This document shows positions 26,301 through 34,699 of a stretch of 64,000 bases of DNA, piece after piece. A model generated the notes under the pieces. It searched no databases. It was not told where the DNA came from and was given only the letters and a program-made list of their open reading frames with translations. Numbering within the stretch: the first letter of the stretch is position 1; every line of letters starts with the position of its first letter. The position numbers were made by a program, and so were the translations under genes. Source of the stretch: Streptomyces sp. JJ66 (GTDB lineage Bacteria > Actinomycetota > Actinomycetes > Streptomycetales > Streptomycetaceae); assembly GCF_019303495.1 (NCBI RefSeq), contig NZ_JAEVFI010000017.1, forward strand, positions 1 to 64,000, written 5' to 3'.

Positions 26301-27884
26301 GTGTTCAGGCGCAAGAAGCTTCTGGGGAGCACGGCGATGATCTCGGCGGCCGTGGTGCTCGCCGGCTGTTCGTCGCTGACCGGGGGAAGCGAGGAGAACG
26401 ACGAGCCGATCGTCGTCGGAACCACCAGCGAGCCGACGGTGCTTGACCCGGCCGGAGCCTGGGACGGCTCGTGGGAGCTGTACCGCAACGTCTACCGGAC
26501 GCTGCTGTACTTCCCCAAGTCCAGCGGGACGCCCAAGCCCGACGCCGCGCAGGAGTGCTCCTTCACCGACAACAGCAGCCAGGTCTACCGGTGCACGCTG
26601 AAGGACGGGCTGACGTTCGAAGGCGGCAACGCGCTGGACGCGCAGGCGGTGAAGCACTCTTTCGAACGCACCCTGGCCATCAAGGACCCCGGCGGACCGG
26701 GGCCGCTGCTGGAGTCGATCGACCGCATCGAGACCTCTGGCGAGAACACGGTCGTCTTCCATCTGAAGAAGTCCAACGCGACGTTCCCGCTGATCCTGGC
26801 CACCCCCGCGGCCTCCCTCGTGGACCCCGCGACCTTCCCCGCCGACAAGCTGCTGCAGTCGCGTGACATCGTCGCCTCCGGCCCGTACAAACTGGCCGCC
26901 TACACGCCGGGCGAGCGGGCCGAGCTGGTGCGTAACGACCAGTACGAGGGCCCGGCGAAACTGCGGAACGAGGCGGTGACGATCCGTTACTTCGGCGACT
27001 CCGGCCCCATGCTGAAGGCATTGGAGGACGAGGAGATCGACCTCACCTACCGTGGCCTGGCCCCGCAGCAGATCACCGCCATCCAGGACGGGGAGAGCAG
27101 CAACCGCAACATCACGCTGCACGAGGCCACCGGCACCGAAATACGCTACCTGGTCTTCAACCCCGCCTTCGACGCCGTCGCGGAACCAGCCGTGCGCCAG
27201 TCCATCGCCCAGCTCATCGACCGCAAGACACTGGTACGCGAGGTCTACCAGCGCACCGCCGAACCGCTGTACTCGATGGTCCCCGGCGGCATCACCGGCC
27301 ACACCAGTGCCTACTTCGACCAGTACGGGGAGCCGAACCAGGACAAGGCCGAGCAGCTGCTCGCCGACGCCGGTATCAGCACCCCGGTGCGGCTGAAGCT
27401 CTGGTACAGCACCGACCGCTACGGCACCATCACCGCGGCCGAGTTCGAGGAGATCCGGCGGCAGCTGAACGAGTCCGGGCTGTTCGACGTGGAAATCGAG
27501 GGCCGCACTTGGGAGGACTTCCAGGAGGGCATCGAGAACGGGGAATACGCCGTGTTCGGCCGCGGCTGGTTCCCCGACTTCCCGGACGCCGACAACTACA
27601 TCGGCCCGTTCGTGGGCGCCAACACCTCCGTGGGGGTGCCGTACGAGGACGAGCGGCTCACTGGCGAACTGCTGCCCGACTCGCGGCGGCAGAGCGTGCG
27701 CGCCGCCGCGGGCGAGACGCTGAAGGAGGCCCAGCGCATCCTCGCCGAGGACGCGCGCCTGCTTCCGCTGTGGCAGGGGCGGCTCTACCTCGCGGCGCAC
27801 AACGAGATCGCCGGGATCGAGTGGACTATCGACGCCTCGACGATCATGCACCTGTGGGAGTTGCACCGCAAAGAAAGCTGGTGA
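26301..27884 (+). CDS. ABC transporter substrate-binding lipoprotein (family 5)
   Basis: The protein has a basic start (MFRRKKLLGS), a hydrophobic segment and the lipobox VVLAGC, so it is a lipoprotein. The 527-aa body is a family 5 extracellular solute-binding protein, as in DppA/OppA: YRNVYRTLLYFPKSSG, VYRCTLKDGLTFEGG, SGPYKLAAYTPGERAELVRN and GTEIRYLVFNPAFDAVAEP. Ligands of this family are oligopeptides, nickel or glycosides. No permease or ATPase genes are adjacent, so it is an orphan. The GTG at 26301 follows GAGGAG by 7 nt; the GTG at 26295 is an alternative. Confidence 0.88.
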   Translation: MFRRKKLLGSTAMISAAVVLAGCSSLTGGSEENDEPIVVGTTSEPTVLDPAGAWDGSWELYRNVYRTLLYFPKSSGTPKPDAAQECSFTDNSSQVYRCTLKDGLTFEGGNALDAQAVKHSFERTLAIKDPGGPGPLLESIDRIETSGENTVVFHLKKSNATFPLILATPAASLVDPATFPADKLLQSRDIVASGPYKLAAYTPGERAELVRNDQYEGPAKLRNEAVTIRYFGDSGPMLKALEDEEIDLTYRGLAPQQITAIQDGESSNRNITLHEATGTEIRYLVFNPAFDAVAEPAVRQSIAQLIDRKTLVREVYQRTAEPLYSMVPGGITGHTSAYFDQYGEPNQDKAEQLLADAGISTPVRLKLWYSTDRYGTITAAEFEEIRRQLNESGLFDVEIEGRTWEDFQEGIENGEYAVFGRGWFPDFPDADNYIGPFVGANTSVGVPYEDERLTGELLPDSRRQSVRAAAGETLKEAQRILAEDARLLPLWQGRLYLAAHNEIAGIEWTIDASTIMHLWELHRKESW

Positions 27885-27890
27885 CCGGGC

Positions 27891-27913
27891 ACCCGTTGTC
27901 GGTGACAGCGGGT
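27891..27913 (+). terminator. hairpin after the binding-protein gene
   Basis: Arms 27891-27900 and 27904-27913 pair over 10 bp with one G-T wobble and a 3-nt loop, 6 nt after the stop codon. Confidence 0.55.
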
Positions 27914-27975
27914 ACGTTCACAGGAGCCCGGGGAGAACCGGGCGCACAGTGAGAGGTGTACCGGAGGGTGACGAC

Positions 27976-28656
27976 GTGAATGGCATGCTGCCCGCCTCCT
28001 GGCAAGGTGTGCTCGGCGACGAGCTGGACAAGCCCTACTTCAAGGAGCTGACCGAGTTCGTCGAGGAGGAGCGGGCACGCGGGCCGGTCTATCCGCCGCG
28101 CGAGGAGGTATTCGCGGCCCTGGACGCCACCCCGTACGAGGACGTGAAGGTGCTGATCCTCGGCCAGGACCCGTACCACGGGGCAGGCCAGGGCCACGGG
28201 CTGTGCTTCTCGGTGCGACCGGGTGTGCGCGTCCCGCCGTCCCTGCGCAACATCTACAAGGAACTGCACGCCGACCTCGGCGTGCCGGTGCCAGCCCACG
28301 GCCATCTGATGCCGTGGGCCGAGCAGGGTGTGCTGCTGCTCAACGCGGTGCTGACCGTGCGCGGCGGCGAGGCGAACTCGCACAAGAACAAGGGGTGGGA
28401 GCAGTTCACCGACGCGGTGATACGCGCCGTCGACGCCCGGCGTGACCCGGCGGTGTTCGTGCTGTGGGGCAACTACGCGCAAAAGAAGCTGCGGCTTATC
28501 GACACCGGGCGTCATGCCGTGGTGGCCGGGGCCCACCCCTCCCCGCTGTCGGCCCGCAAGTTCCTGGGCTCCCGTCCGTTCACGCAGATCAACGAGGCTG
28601 TCGCCGCGCAGGGGCACACACCGATCGACTGGCGCATTCCCGACCTGGCGGGCTGA
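27976..28656 (+). CDS. ung: uracil-DNA glycosylase
   Basis: Family 1 UDG motifs are complete: ILGQDPYHGAGQGHGLCFSV (catalytic Asp) and HPSPLSARKFLGSRPF (catalytic His loop). The enzyme removes uracil from DNA as the first step of base excision repair. It is 226 aa. The GTG at 27976 has GGAGGG 7 nt upstream; the frame extends to 27949 without a ribosome site. A small TPR-like gene follows. Confidence 0.95.
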   Translation: MNGMLPASWQGVLGDELDKPYFKELTEFVEEERARGPVYPPREEVFAALDATPYEDVKVLILGQDPYHGAGQGHGLCFSVRPGVRVPPSLRNIYKELHADLGVPVPAHGHLMPWAEQGVLLLNAVLTVRGGEANSHKNKGWEQFTDAVIRAVDARRDPAVFVLWGNYAQKKLRLIDTGRHAVVAGAHPSPLSARKFLGSRPFTQINEAVAAQGHTPIDWRIPDLAG

Positions 28657-28731
28657 CGCGCCGTCGGGCGCCGCCCGCACCCTCACCCATGACGAGGGTG
28701 GCCACAGCCCTGGCTGCCGAGGAGGAGCACC

Positions 28732-29208
28732 GTGTCCCCGAAGACGCCTCCCGCCGACGAGATGACGACCCGTATCGGGCAGGTGATCATGCTGCTCCAC
28801 GGCGGGGACCGGGAGGAGGCCCGCAACCGCTTCGCCGCGCTGTGGCCCGAGCTGGAGGCCGGCGGCCACCTCCTCCAGCAGGTCACCGTCGCCCACTACA
28901 TGGCGGACGTCCAGGACGACCCGGGCGCTGAGCTGGCCTGGGACCTGCGGGCGCTGGGCGCGGCGGACGCGCTCACCGAGGATGAGGTCGCCTTCGGCGA
29001 GCACGCCGTGGCGGTGCGCGGCCTGTACCCCTCGCTCTACCTCAACCTGGCGGCGGACTACCTCAAGCTGGCCGACCGGGCGGCGGCGCGCCGGGAGCTG
29101 GACCGCTGCCACGCCGTGCTCGACGCACTGGCGGACGACGCCTACGGGGCCACCGTCCGGGCCGCGGTGGGCCGCCTGGAGGCCCGGTTGTCCGGTGAGT
29201 CGCCGTAA
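28732..29208 (+). CDS. tetratricopeptide-like hypothetical protein
   Basis: The 158-aa soluble protein is almost all helical. Repeated A/L-rich helical pairs such as REEARNRFAALWPELEAGGH and YLNLAADYLKLADRAAARRE resemble TPR units. It probably mediates protein binding. I recognise no specific function. The GTG at 28732 is preceded by GAGGAGGAG. It is 75 nt downstream of ung and may be co-transcribed with it. Confidence 0.7.
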   Translation: MSPKTPPADEMTTRIGQVIMLLHGGDREEARNRFAALWPELEAGGHLLQQVTVAHYMADVQDDPGAELAWDLRALGAADALTEDEVAFGEHAVAVRGLYPSLYLNLAADYLKLADRAAARRELDRCHAVLDALADDAYGATVRAAVGRLEARLSGESP

Positions 29209-29254
29209 CCCGCCGCCGGACGGTCTGTCGCCCGAGCAATCCGCCGCTGGGCTG

Positions 29255-29680
29255 TCAGCCGTAGGTGTCGCGGCACAGTTCCAGGGTGCTGCTGTCCGGC
29301 CCCCAGCCGCCGTACGCCTCGCCGAGATCGCACACCTGACCCATCGAGGGTGCGGTGGGCGTCCGGCGGGGCGGGGGAGCGGACGCCGTGGGCTCGGGCA
29401 CAGCCTCGGCCGGGTGGCCGGGGGGTGCCGGTGCCGGACGTGCGCTCCGCGCGGGCGGCGGAGAGGCGGCCCGGGTCAGGGCCGGAGCGGGCGGGCGGGT
29501 TTGCGGCGTGGTGATGGCCTCGCGCGCGGAGGCGCTGGGCGCCGCCGAGACGTGCCCGTCGGGAACCGCGGCGCCAGGAGCGTTCCCCGCAGGTGGCTTC
29601 GGCGGCTCCGGAGCGGAGACGGTGACGCAGCCTGGCGCCCCCGCCAGGGCGGCTCCGGCTAGCAGCAGCGCTCGCGTCAT
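29255..29680 (-). CDS. small Pro-rich lipoprotein
   Basis: The start MTRALLLAGAALAGAPGC is a short lipoprotein signal with an atypical lipobox (APGC). A 90-residue Pro/Ala-rich, probably disordered stretch follows. The last 30 residues form a small conserved-looking motif with two cysteines (VCDLGEAYGGWG and LELCRDTYG). This domain looks like a wall-proximal peptide module but is not one I can name. The start at 29680 is chosen because it opens the signal peptide. It is convergent with the TPR-like gene. Confidence 0.65.
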   Translation of the reverse strand: MTRALLLAGAALAGAPGCVTVSAPEPPKPPAGNAPGAAVPDGHVSAAPSASAREAITTPQTRPPAPALTRAASPPPARSARPAPAPPGHPAEAVPEPTASAPPPRRTPTAPSMGQVCDLGEAYGGWGPDSSTLELCRDTYG

Positions 29681-29905
29681 GTGTCGCACCCGCCCCACTG
29701 TGCCCTGTGCGGGTCCCCGCGTCACGCCCCCGCAGGCGTGAACCGTGCGGCACGGGGTTCACCGCCCGGTATCCGGGCAGCAGGCACCAGCGGCAGGTCG
29801 AAAGGTGCGCGAGTCCGCGCCGTCGTATCACCGCGCTCGTATGCTGCCGGGGAGCGGGGTGCCACGGCGCAGCCGGGCAGCGGGCCGAGGTGAGGGAGAC
29901 ATCAA

Positions 29906-30811
29906 GTGAAGGTCGGCATCATCGGACTGGGCGACATCGCCCGGAAGGCGTACCTGCCGGTCATCGCCACGCAGCCCGGCATCCAGCCGCACCTGCACAC
30001 CCGCGCCCCCGCCACCCTGCACCGCACCGGCGACGCGCACCGCGTCCCGCGTGAGCACCGCCACGAGCGCTGGCGGGACCTGCTGGCCGCCGACCTGGAC
30101 GCCGCCTTCGTGCACGCTCCCACCGCCGTGCACCCCGAACTGGTCGCCGACCTCCTGGCCGCGGGCGTGCCCACCTACGTGGACAAGCCGCTCGCCTACG
30201 ACCTCGACGACGCCCGGCGGCTCACGGCGCTGGCCGAGGAGCACGGTGTCAGCCTCGCCGTCGGCTTCAACCGCCGCTTCGCGCCCGGTTACGCCCAGTG
30301 CCGCGAGCACCCGCGCGACCTCATCCTGATGCAGAAGAACCGCGTCGGCCTGCCCGAGGCCGCCCGGCCGGTGATCTACGACGACTTCATTCACGTAGTG
30401 GACACCCTGCGCTTCCTCCTGCCCGGCCCCTACGACCAGGTGGACGTGCGGGCCCGGCAGCGCGGCGGTCTGCTGCACCACGTCGTCCTCCAGCTCTCCG
30501 GGGAGTCTTTCACCGCCGTCGGCGTCATGAACCGGCTCTCCGGCTCCGCCGAGGAGGTGCTGGAGGTCTCCGGGCAGGACACCAAGCGGGAGGTACGCAA
30601 CCTCGCCGAGGTGATCGACCACAAGGGCCAGCCCAGCGTCCGCCGCCGCGGGGACTGGGTGCCGGTAGCCCGCCAGCGCGGCATCGAACAGGCCGTGCTG
30701 GCGTTCCTCGACGCCGTGCGCGAGGGCCGCACCCTGAGCGCCCGCGACGCCCTGCGCACCCACGAGCTGTGCGAGCAGATCGTCACCGCCGTGGAGCCTC
30801 CGCGGGCGTGA
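29906..30811 (+). CDS. Gfo/Idh/MocA-family oxidoreductase
   Basis: The 301-aa protein starts with a Rossmann nucleotide-binding motif (VGIIGLGDIARKAYLP). It has the family DKP lysine region (YVDKPLAYDLDDARRL) and an inserted C-terminal domain with DDFIHVVDTLRFLLP. Family members oxidise or reduce sugars, inositols or similar polyols with NAD(P). The substrate is unclear. The GTG at 29906 has AGGGAG 7 nt upstream. The 3' end overlaps the convergent lnt gene by 29 bp. Confidence 0.85.
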   Translation: MKVGIIGLGDIARKAYLPVIATQPGIQPHLHTRAPATLHRTGDAHRVPREHRHERWRDLLAADLDAAFVHAPTAVHPELVADLLAAGVPTYVDKPLAYDLDDARRLTALAEEHGVSLAVGFNRRFAPGYAQCREHPRDLILMQKNRVGLPEAARPVIYDDFIHVVDTLRFLLPGPYDQVDVRARQRGGLLHHVVLQLSGESFTAVGVMNRLSGSAEEVLEVSGQDTKREVRNLAEVIDHKGQPSVRRRGDWVPVARQRGIEQAVLAFLDAVREGRTLSARDALRTHELCEQIVTAVEPPRA

Positions 30812-32315
30812 CACCGGTGAGAACCTCGCCGCGCCGGGCCATGCGGTGCCCCAGCGCGACGCCGCCCGCCAGCGCCAGCGTGCCCAGCGAGAGCCACACC
30901 GCCCAGTCGCCGATCCGCACGTACGGGGTCTCACCGGCCGCCAGCGGCACCGGGTAGACCTCCGCCGCGCCACGGGAGGGGCCCAGCCTCGGGCCCACCG
31001 GCTCGCCGCCCGGCCCGTACACCGCGGTGACGCCGGTCAGCGTCGCGTGCACCATGGAGCGCCCGGTTTCCGCCGCGCGCAGTGCGCCCAGGGAGGCGTG
31101 CTGCTCTGGCGCCCACGTCTCCTGGAAGCTGCTCGTCGCTGACTGGCCCACCAGCACCTGCGCGCCCTCGCGCACCAGTTGGCGGCTCATGTCGGGGAAC
31201 GCCGTCTCGAAGCAGATCAGCGGCCCGGCGCGCAGCCCGTCCGCGTCCATGACGACCGGTTCGCCGCCCCGCACGCGGTCCACCCGCGCCGCCTGGCCGA
31301 CCTGCGTCACCCAGCCCAGCACCGACCGCAGCGGTACGTACTCGCCGAACGGCACCAGGCGCATCTTGTCGTACCGGTCGCCGGTGACCCCCTCGGCGTC
31401 CACCAGGACCGAGCTCTTGAAGATGCCCGGCCCGCCCACGCGCCGCGCGTCCACGTTCACCAGCAGCGGCGCCCCCACCGCGCGGGAGGCCCCGGCCAGC
31501 TGCGCCGCCCGCTCCGGCCGCGCCGACAGGTCGAAGCCCACGCTGCTCTCCGCCCACACCACCAGGTCCACCTCGCGTCCGGCCAGCGCCCGGGTCAGTT
31601 CCAGACCCCGCGCGAAGCGCGGTTCCGCGGCGTTCAGCTCGCCCGGCTGCACCACGGCGATCCGGGCCGCACCCGACACTGGCGGCGGTGCGGCACTGGC
31701 CCACGCCCCGAGCCCCAGCAGGGCGCAGCAGCCCAGCACCCCGGCCGCCGCGAGCCGTCCGCGCGCAAGCGGCCGCGTCAGCACCACCGTCACCGCGACG
31801 TTGACGGCGACGATCAGCCAGCCCACCAGCCACACCCCGCCCAGTGCGGCCACCCGCAGTGCCGGGGTCCACTGCCACTGGCTGGCCCCGAGCATCCCCC
31901 ATGGCCCGCCCGCGTACTCCCACGAGCGCACCAGCTCCGCCACCAGCCAGCCCGACGGCAGCAGTACCACCGCCCTGAGCGTGTGCCGTCCGCCGGACGG
32001 ACCCGCCAGCAGGCGGTGCGCGAGCCAGCCCCACGGCGCCCACAGCAGCCCGAGCAGCGCGGCCAGCGGCAGCAGGAAGACGTGGACGTGCGGCGTCAGC
32101 CAGTGGTGTGTGGCCAGAACGAACCCCGTGCCGCCCAGCCACCCGCAGACCGCCGCCCGCCGCCCGCCCGGCGCCGCCCGCAGCACCAGCAGCCATGGCA
32201 CCAGCGCGACGTAGGCGAGCCACCACAGCGCGGGCGCGGGGAACGCGAGGGCGGGCAGGGTTCCCGCGAGGAACGCCGCGGGAACGTGCCACCAGCGTGC
32301 GGGCGTACCGCTCAT
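30783..32315 (-). CDS. lnt: apolipoprotein N-acyltransferase
   Basis: The 510-aa protein has about six N-terminal membrane segments, then a periplasmic carbon-nitrogen hydrolase domain with the Glu-Lys-Cys triad: VVWAESSVGFD, YDKMRLVPFGEYVPL and LICFETAFPDMS. Lnt adds a third acyl chain to lipoproteins. The enzyme is found in actinobacteria as well as proteobacteria. The window encodes two lipoproteins that could be substrates, though one has an atypical lipobox. The ATG at 32315 follows GGGAAGGG. It lies downstream of the uppP gene on the same strand, separated by 78 bp. Confidence 0.92.
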   Translation of the reverse strand: MSGTPARWWHVPAAFLAGTLPALAFPAPALWWLAYVALVPWLLVLRAAPGGRRAAVCGWLGGTGFVLATHHWLTPHVHVFLLPLAALLGLLWAPWGWLAHRLLAGPSGGRHTLRAVVLLPSGWLVAELVRSWEYAGGPWGMLGASQWQWTPALRVAALGGVWLVGWLIVAVNVAVTVVLTRPLARGRLAAAGVLGCCALLGLGAWASAAPPPVSGAARIAVVQPGELNAAEPRFARGLELTRALAGREVDLVVWAESSVGFDLSARPERAAQLAGASRAVGAPLLVNVDARRVGGPGIFKSSVLVDAEGVTGDRYDKMRLVPFGEYVPLRSVLGWVTQVGQAARVDRVRGGEPVVMDADGLRAGPLICFETAFPDMSRQLVREGAQVLVGQSATSSFQETWAPEQHASLGALRAAETGRSMVHATLTGVTAVYGPGGEPVGPRLGPSRGAAEVYPVPLAAGETPYVRIGDWAVWLSLGTLALAGGVALGHRMARRGEVLTGVTPAEAPRR

Positions 32316-32393
32316 ACCGCGCCCTTCCCGTCCCGGACATCGGAGGGACGGTTCCCAGTGTGCTCCCCTCGGGGCGCCGGCGGGGCCGGGGCG

Positions 32394-33284
32394 TCAGCCG
32401 ACGTCGTTCCCGGCCAGCGGGTCGAGCACGCCCATCCAGACCAGCACCAGGACCACGCTGCCCAGCAGGATGCGGTAGATGACGAAGGGCAGGAAGCTGC
32501 GGTGCGAGATGAACCGCATGAACCACGAGATCACGGCGTAGCCGATCAGACCACTCACGAGGGTCGCCAGGATGGTCGGACCCCAGTCCACGTGGCTGCC
32601 TTCCTCGCCGATCGCGGTCAGCTCGTACGCGCCTGAGGCGAGCACGGCCGGGATGGCCAGCAGGAAGGAGTACCGGGCCGCCGCGGCGCGGTTGTAGCCC
32701 AGGAACAGGCCGCCGGTGATCGTCGAACCGGAGCGGGACATGCCCGGGATCAGCGCCAGCGCCTGGCAGAACCCGTAGAGGATGCCGTCGCGGACGGTGA
32801 GGTCTTCCAGTTCCTTGGGCTGCCGCACCGCGCGGTGCCGTCCGCCCTTTTGTGCCCGCTGGGCGGCGCGGCTCGCCATCCGGTCAGCCACACCCAGGAC
32901 GATGCCGAGGACGATGAGACTGGTGGCGATCAGCCGCAGGTCACGGAACGGCCCCTCGATGTGGTCCTTGAACAGCAGCCCGAGAACGCCGATAGGCAGG
33001 GTGCCGACGATCACCAGCCAGCCCATGCGGGCATCCAGCGTCCTGCGCACGGCCGGGTCGCTCAGCGAGCGCCACCAGGCGGTGACGATCCGGCCGATAT
33101 CCTTGCGGAAGTAGATCAGCACCGCGATCTCCGTGCCGATCTGGGCCACGGCGGTGAAGGCGGCGCCCGGGTCCGGCCAGCCCGCCGCGACGGCGGCCAG
33201 GCGCAGGTGCGCGCTGGAGGAGATGGGCAGGAACTCCGTCAACCCCTGGACCGCCCCGAGGATGAATGATTCGAACCAGGTCAT
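32394..33284 (-). CDS. uppP: undecaprenyl-diphosphatase
   Basis: This is BacA/UppP, which dephosphorylates undecaprenyl pyrophosphate to recycle the lipid carrier for wall and glycan synthesis. Signature motifs are GLTEFLPISSSAHLRL and PGMSRSGST. It has about eight membrane segments and 296 aa, with a basic internal loop (RAAQRAQKGGRHRAVRQPK). The ATG is at 33284. Loss or excess of this protein alters bacitracin sensitivity. It is upstream of lnt on the minus strand. Confidence 0.93.
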   Translation of the reverse strand: MTWFESFILGAVQGLTEFLPISSSAHLRLAAVAAGWPDPGAAFTAVAQIGTEIAVLIYFRKDIGRIVTAWWRSLSDPAVRRTLDARMGWLVIVGTLPIGVLGLLFKDHIEGPFRDLRLIATSLIVLGIVLGVADRMASRAAQRAQKGGRHRAVRQPKELEDLTVRDGILYGFCQALALIPGMSRSGSTITGGLFLGYNRAAAARYSFLLAIPAVLASGAYELTAIGEEGSHVDWGPTILATLVSGLIGYAVISWFMRFISHRSFLPFVIYRILLGSVVLVLVWMGVLDPLAGNDVG

Positions 33285-33407
33285 GTCGGGTTGCGCTCGT
33301 CCTTGTCGTAGGCAGGTCGGATGGGTGGGGCGCGGGCGGGGCGTGCGTCCCCGGGCGGCGCACGGCTGGCCCCGCGGATCGGGTCAGATGCTACGTCCGG
33401 GGACCCC

Positions 33408-33687
33408 TCATCCCGGCGCAGGCCCGGTCCCGGTGACCAGCCGCCGCAGGTTGTACAGCGCGCCGGTGACCACGGCGGCGGCCAGCAGGGCCAGCAGCAC
33501 CGCACAGCGCGGCCAGGGGGAGCGCAGCGCGGCGACCCCCAGCGCACGCAGCCACCCGGCGGCAGGCGACGCCGCGAGCGGGGCCCGCAGGAGGCGCCGG
33601 GCTCAGGAGCACCGCGGCAGCCGGGGGCGTAACGCACGCGGCGTCCGGTGCCGCGCCGGAGACCGGGGGAGAGGCGGGGTCGAGCAC
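33408..33687 (-). pseudogene. small membrane protein with apparent frameshift
   Basis: A frame starts at the GTG at 33687 (MLDPASPPVSGAAPDAACV). The convincing C-terminal part lies in the next frame: LAASPAAGWLRALGVAALRS, a membrane segment (CAVLLALLAAAVVTGALYNL), and RRLVTGTGPAPG ending at 33408. That second frame is open only from about 33602 and has no usual start codon. The two parts together look like one short single-pass membrane protein broken by a frameshift between 33540 and 33603. The product is unknown. Alternatively the C-terminal part starts at a CTG and is a separate small protein. Confidence 0.4.
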
Positions 33688-33818
33688 CGGGTGAGGTTAA
33701 CCCACTCAGGTGAAGCACAGTCGGCTACACGGTGACGTGGCGGTGGACCGGTACGCCGGGCCACCCCTTCCGGCAGTCACCCGGACGGCCGAGCCGCGCC
33801 ACCCGCACAATGGGGGCC

Positions 33819-34662
33819 GTGAGCGAACCCCTGCCCGTCGTCCGCGCGGTGGACCACGGCACCGCGCGCCTGCTGCCCGACCTGGACCGCGACGCCGCCT
33901 GGCTGCTGACCGTGGACGGCGCCCCCCAGTCCCACCTCGATCTGGACGACCCCACCCACCTGGAGTTCGAGTACACCCGCCGCATCGCCCATCTCCTGGA
34001 CACCGTCGCCCCGCCGGGACCGCTGGATGTGCTGCACCTGGGCGCTGGTGCGCTGACGCTGCCCCGGTACACCGCCGCCACCCGCCCCGGTTCCCGGCAG
34101 CGCGCCGTGGACTCCGACGCGGCCCTGCTCGCCCTGATCGCCGAGCACCTGCCCCTGCCGCCCCACAGCGGAATCGACGTCTGCTCCGGTGACGCCCGCG
34201 CGGCCCTGGAGAGCGCGGCTCCGGCCACCTGGGACGTGATCGTCGCCGACGTCTTCCGCGGTACGCGTGTCCCGGCCCCGCTGACCTCCGTCGAGTGCGC
34301 CCGTGCCGCCGCCCGCGCGCTGCGGCCGCACGGTGTCCACGTGGCCAACCTCGCCGACGCCGCGCCGTTCGCCTTCGCCTTCGGCCTACCTGGCCGCGCT
34401 CGCCGACGTCTTTCCCTTCACGTGCGTCCTCGCGGAGCCCGCCGTGCTGCGCGGCCGCCGCTTCGGCAACCTCGTCGTGGCCGCTTCCCGCGCGCCGCTG
34501 CCGGTCGCCGCCCTCACCCGCCGCTGCGCCGCCGAGGCCTTCCCGGCCCGCGTCGTCCACGGCCCGGCCCTGCACCGACTGATCGCGGGCACCCGCCCCG
34601 TTTCCGACGAGCGCGCCACGCCCTCTCCGGCCCCGCCTCCGGGCGCGTTCAGCATCGGCTGA
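33819..34662 (+). pseudogene. spermidine-synthase-like methyltransferase, frameshifted
   Basis: The first frame encodes a class I S-adenosylmethionine-fold protein: LTVDGAPQSHLDLDDPTHLE, VLHLGAGALTLPRYTAATRPG, and VIVADVFRGTRVP then HVANLADAAPFAFAF. The expected continuation YLAALADVFPF, AEPAVLRGRRFGNLVVAAS runs in the +1 frame to the TGA at 34662. Dropping one G of the GG at 34383-34384, after three CTTCGC/G hexamers, restores one 280-residue protein. The gene is therefore inactivated, or the assembly has a one-base error. Family members are spermidine synthase-like proteins of uncertain substrate. The GTG at 33819 is preferred; an ATG at 33810 is in frame. Confidence 0.7.
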
Positions 34663-34699
34663 GCCGGATCCGGCGCCATGGCGGAGCGGGCTGCCGGCG

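Noticed and set aside
28657..28731. A plus-strand frame between ung and the TPR-like gene.
   Set aside because: Too short and without a start signal; the next gene has a strong ribosome site.
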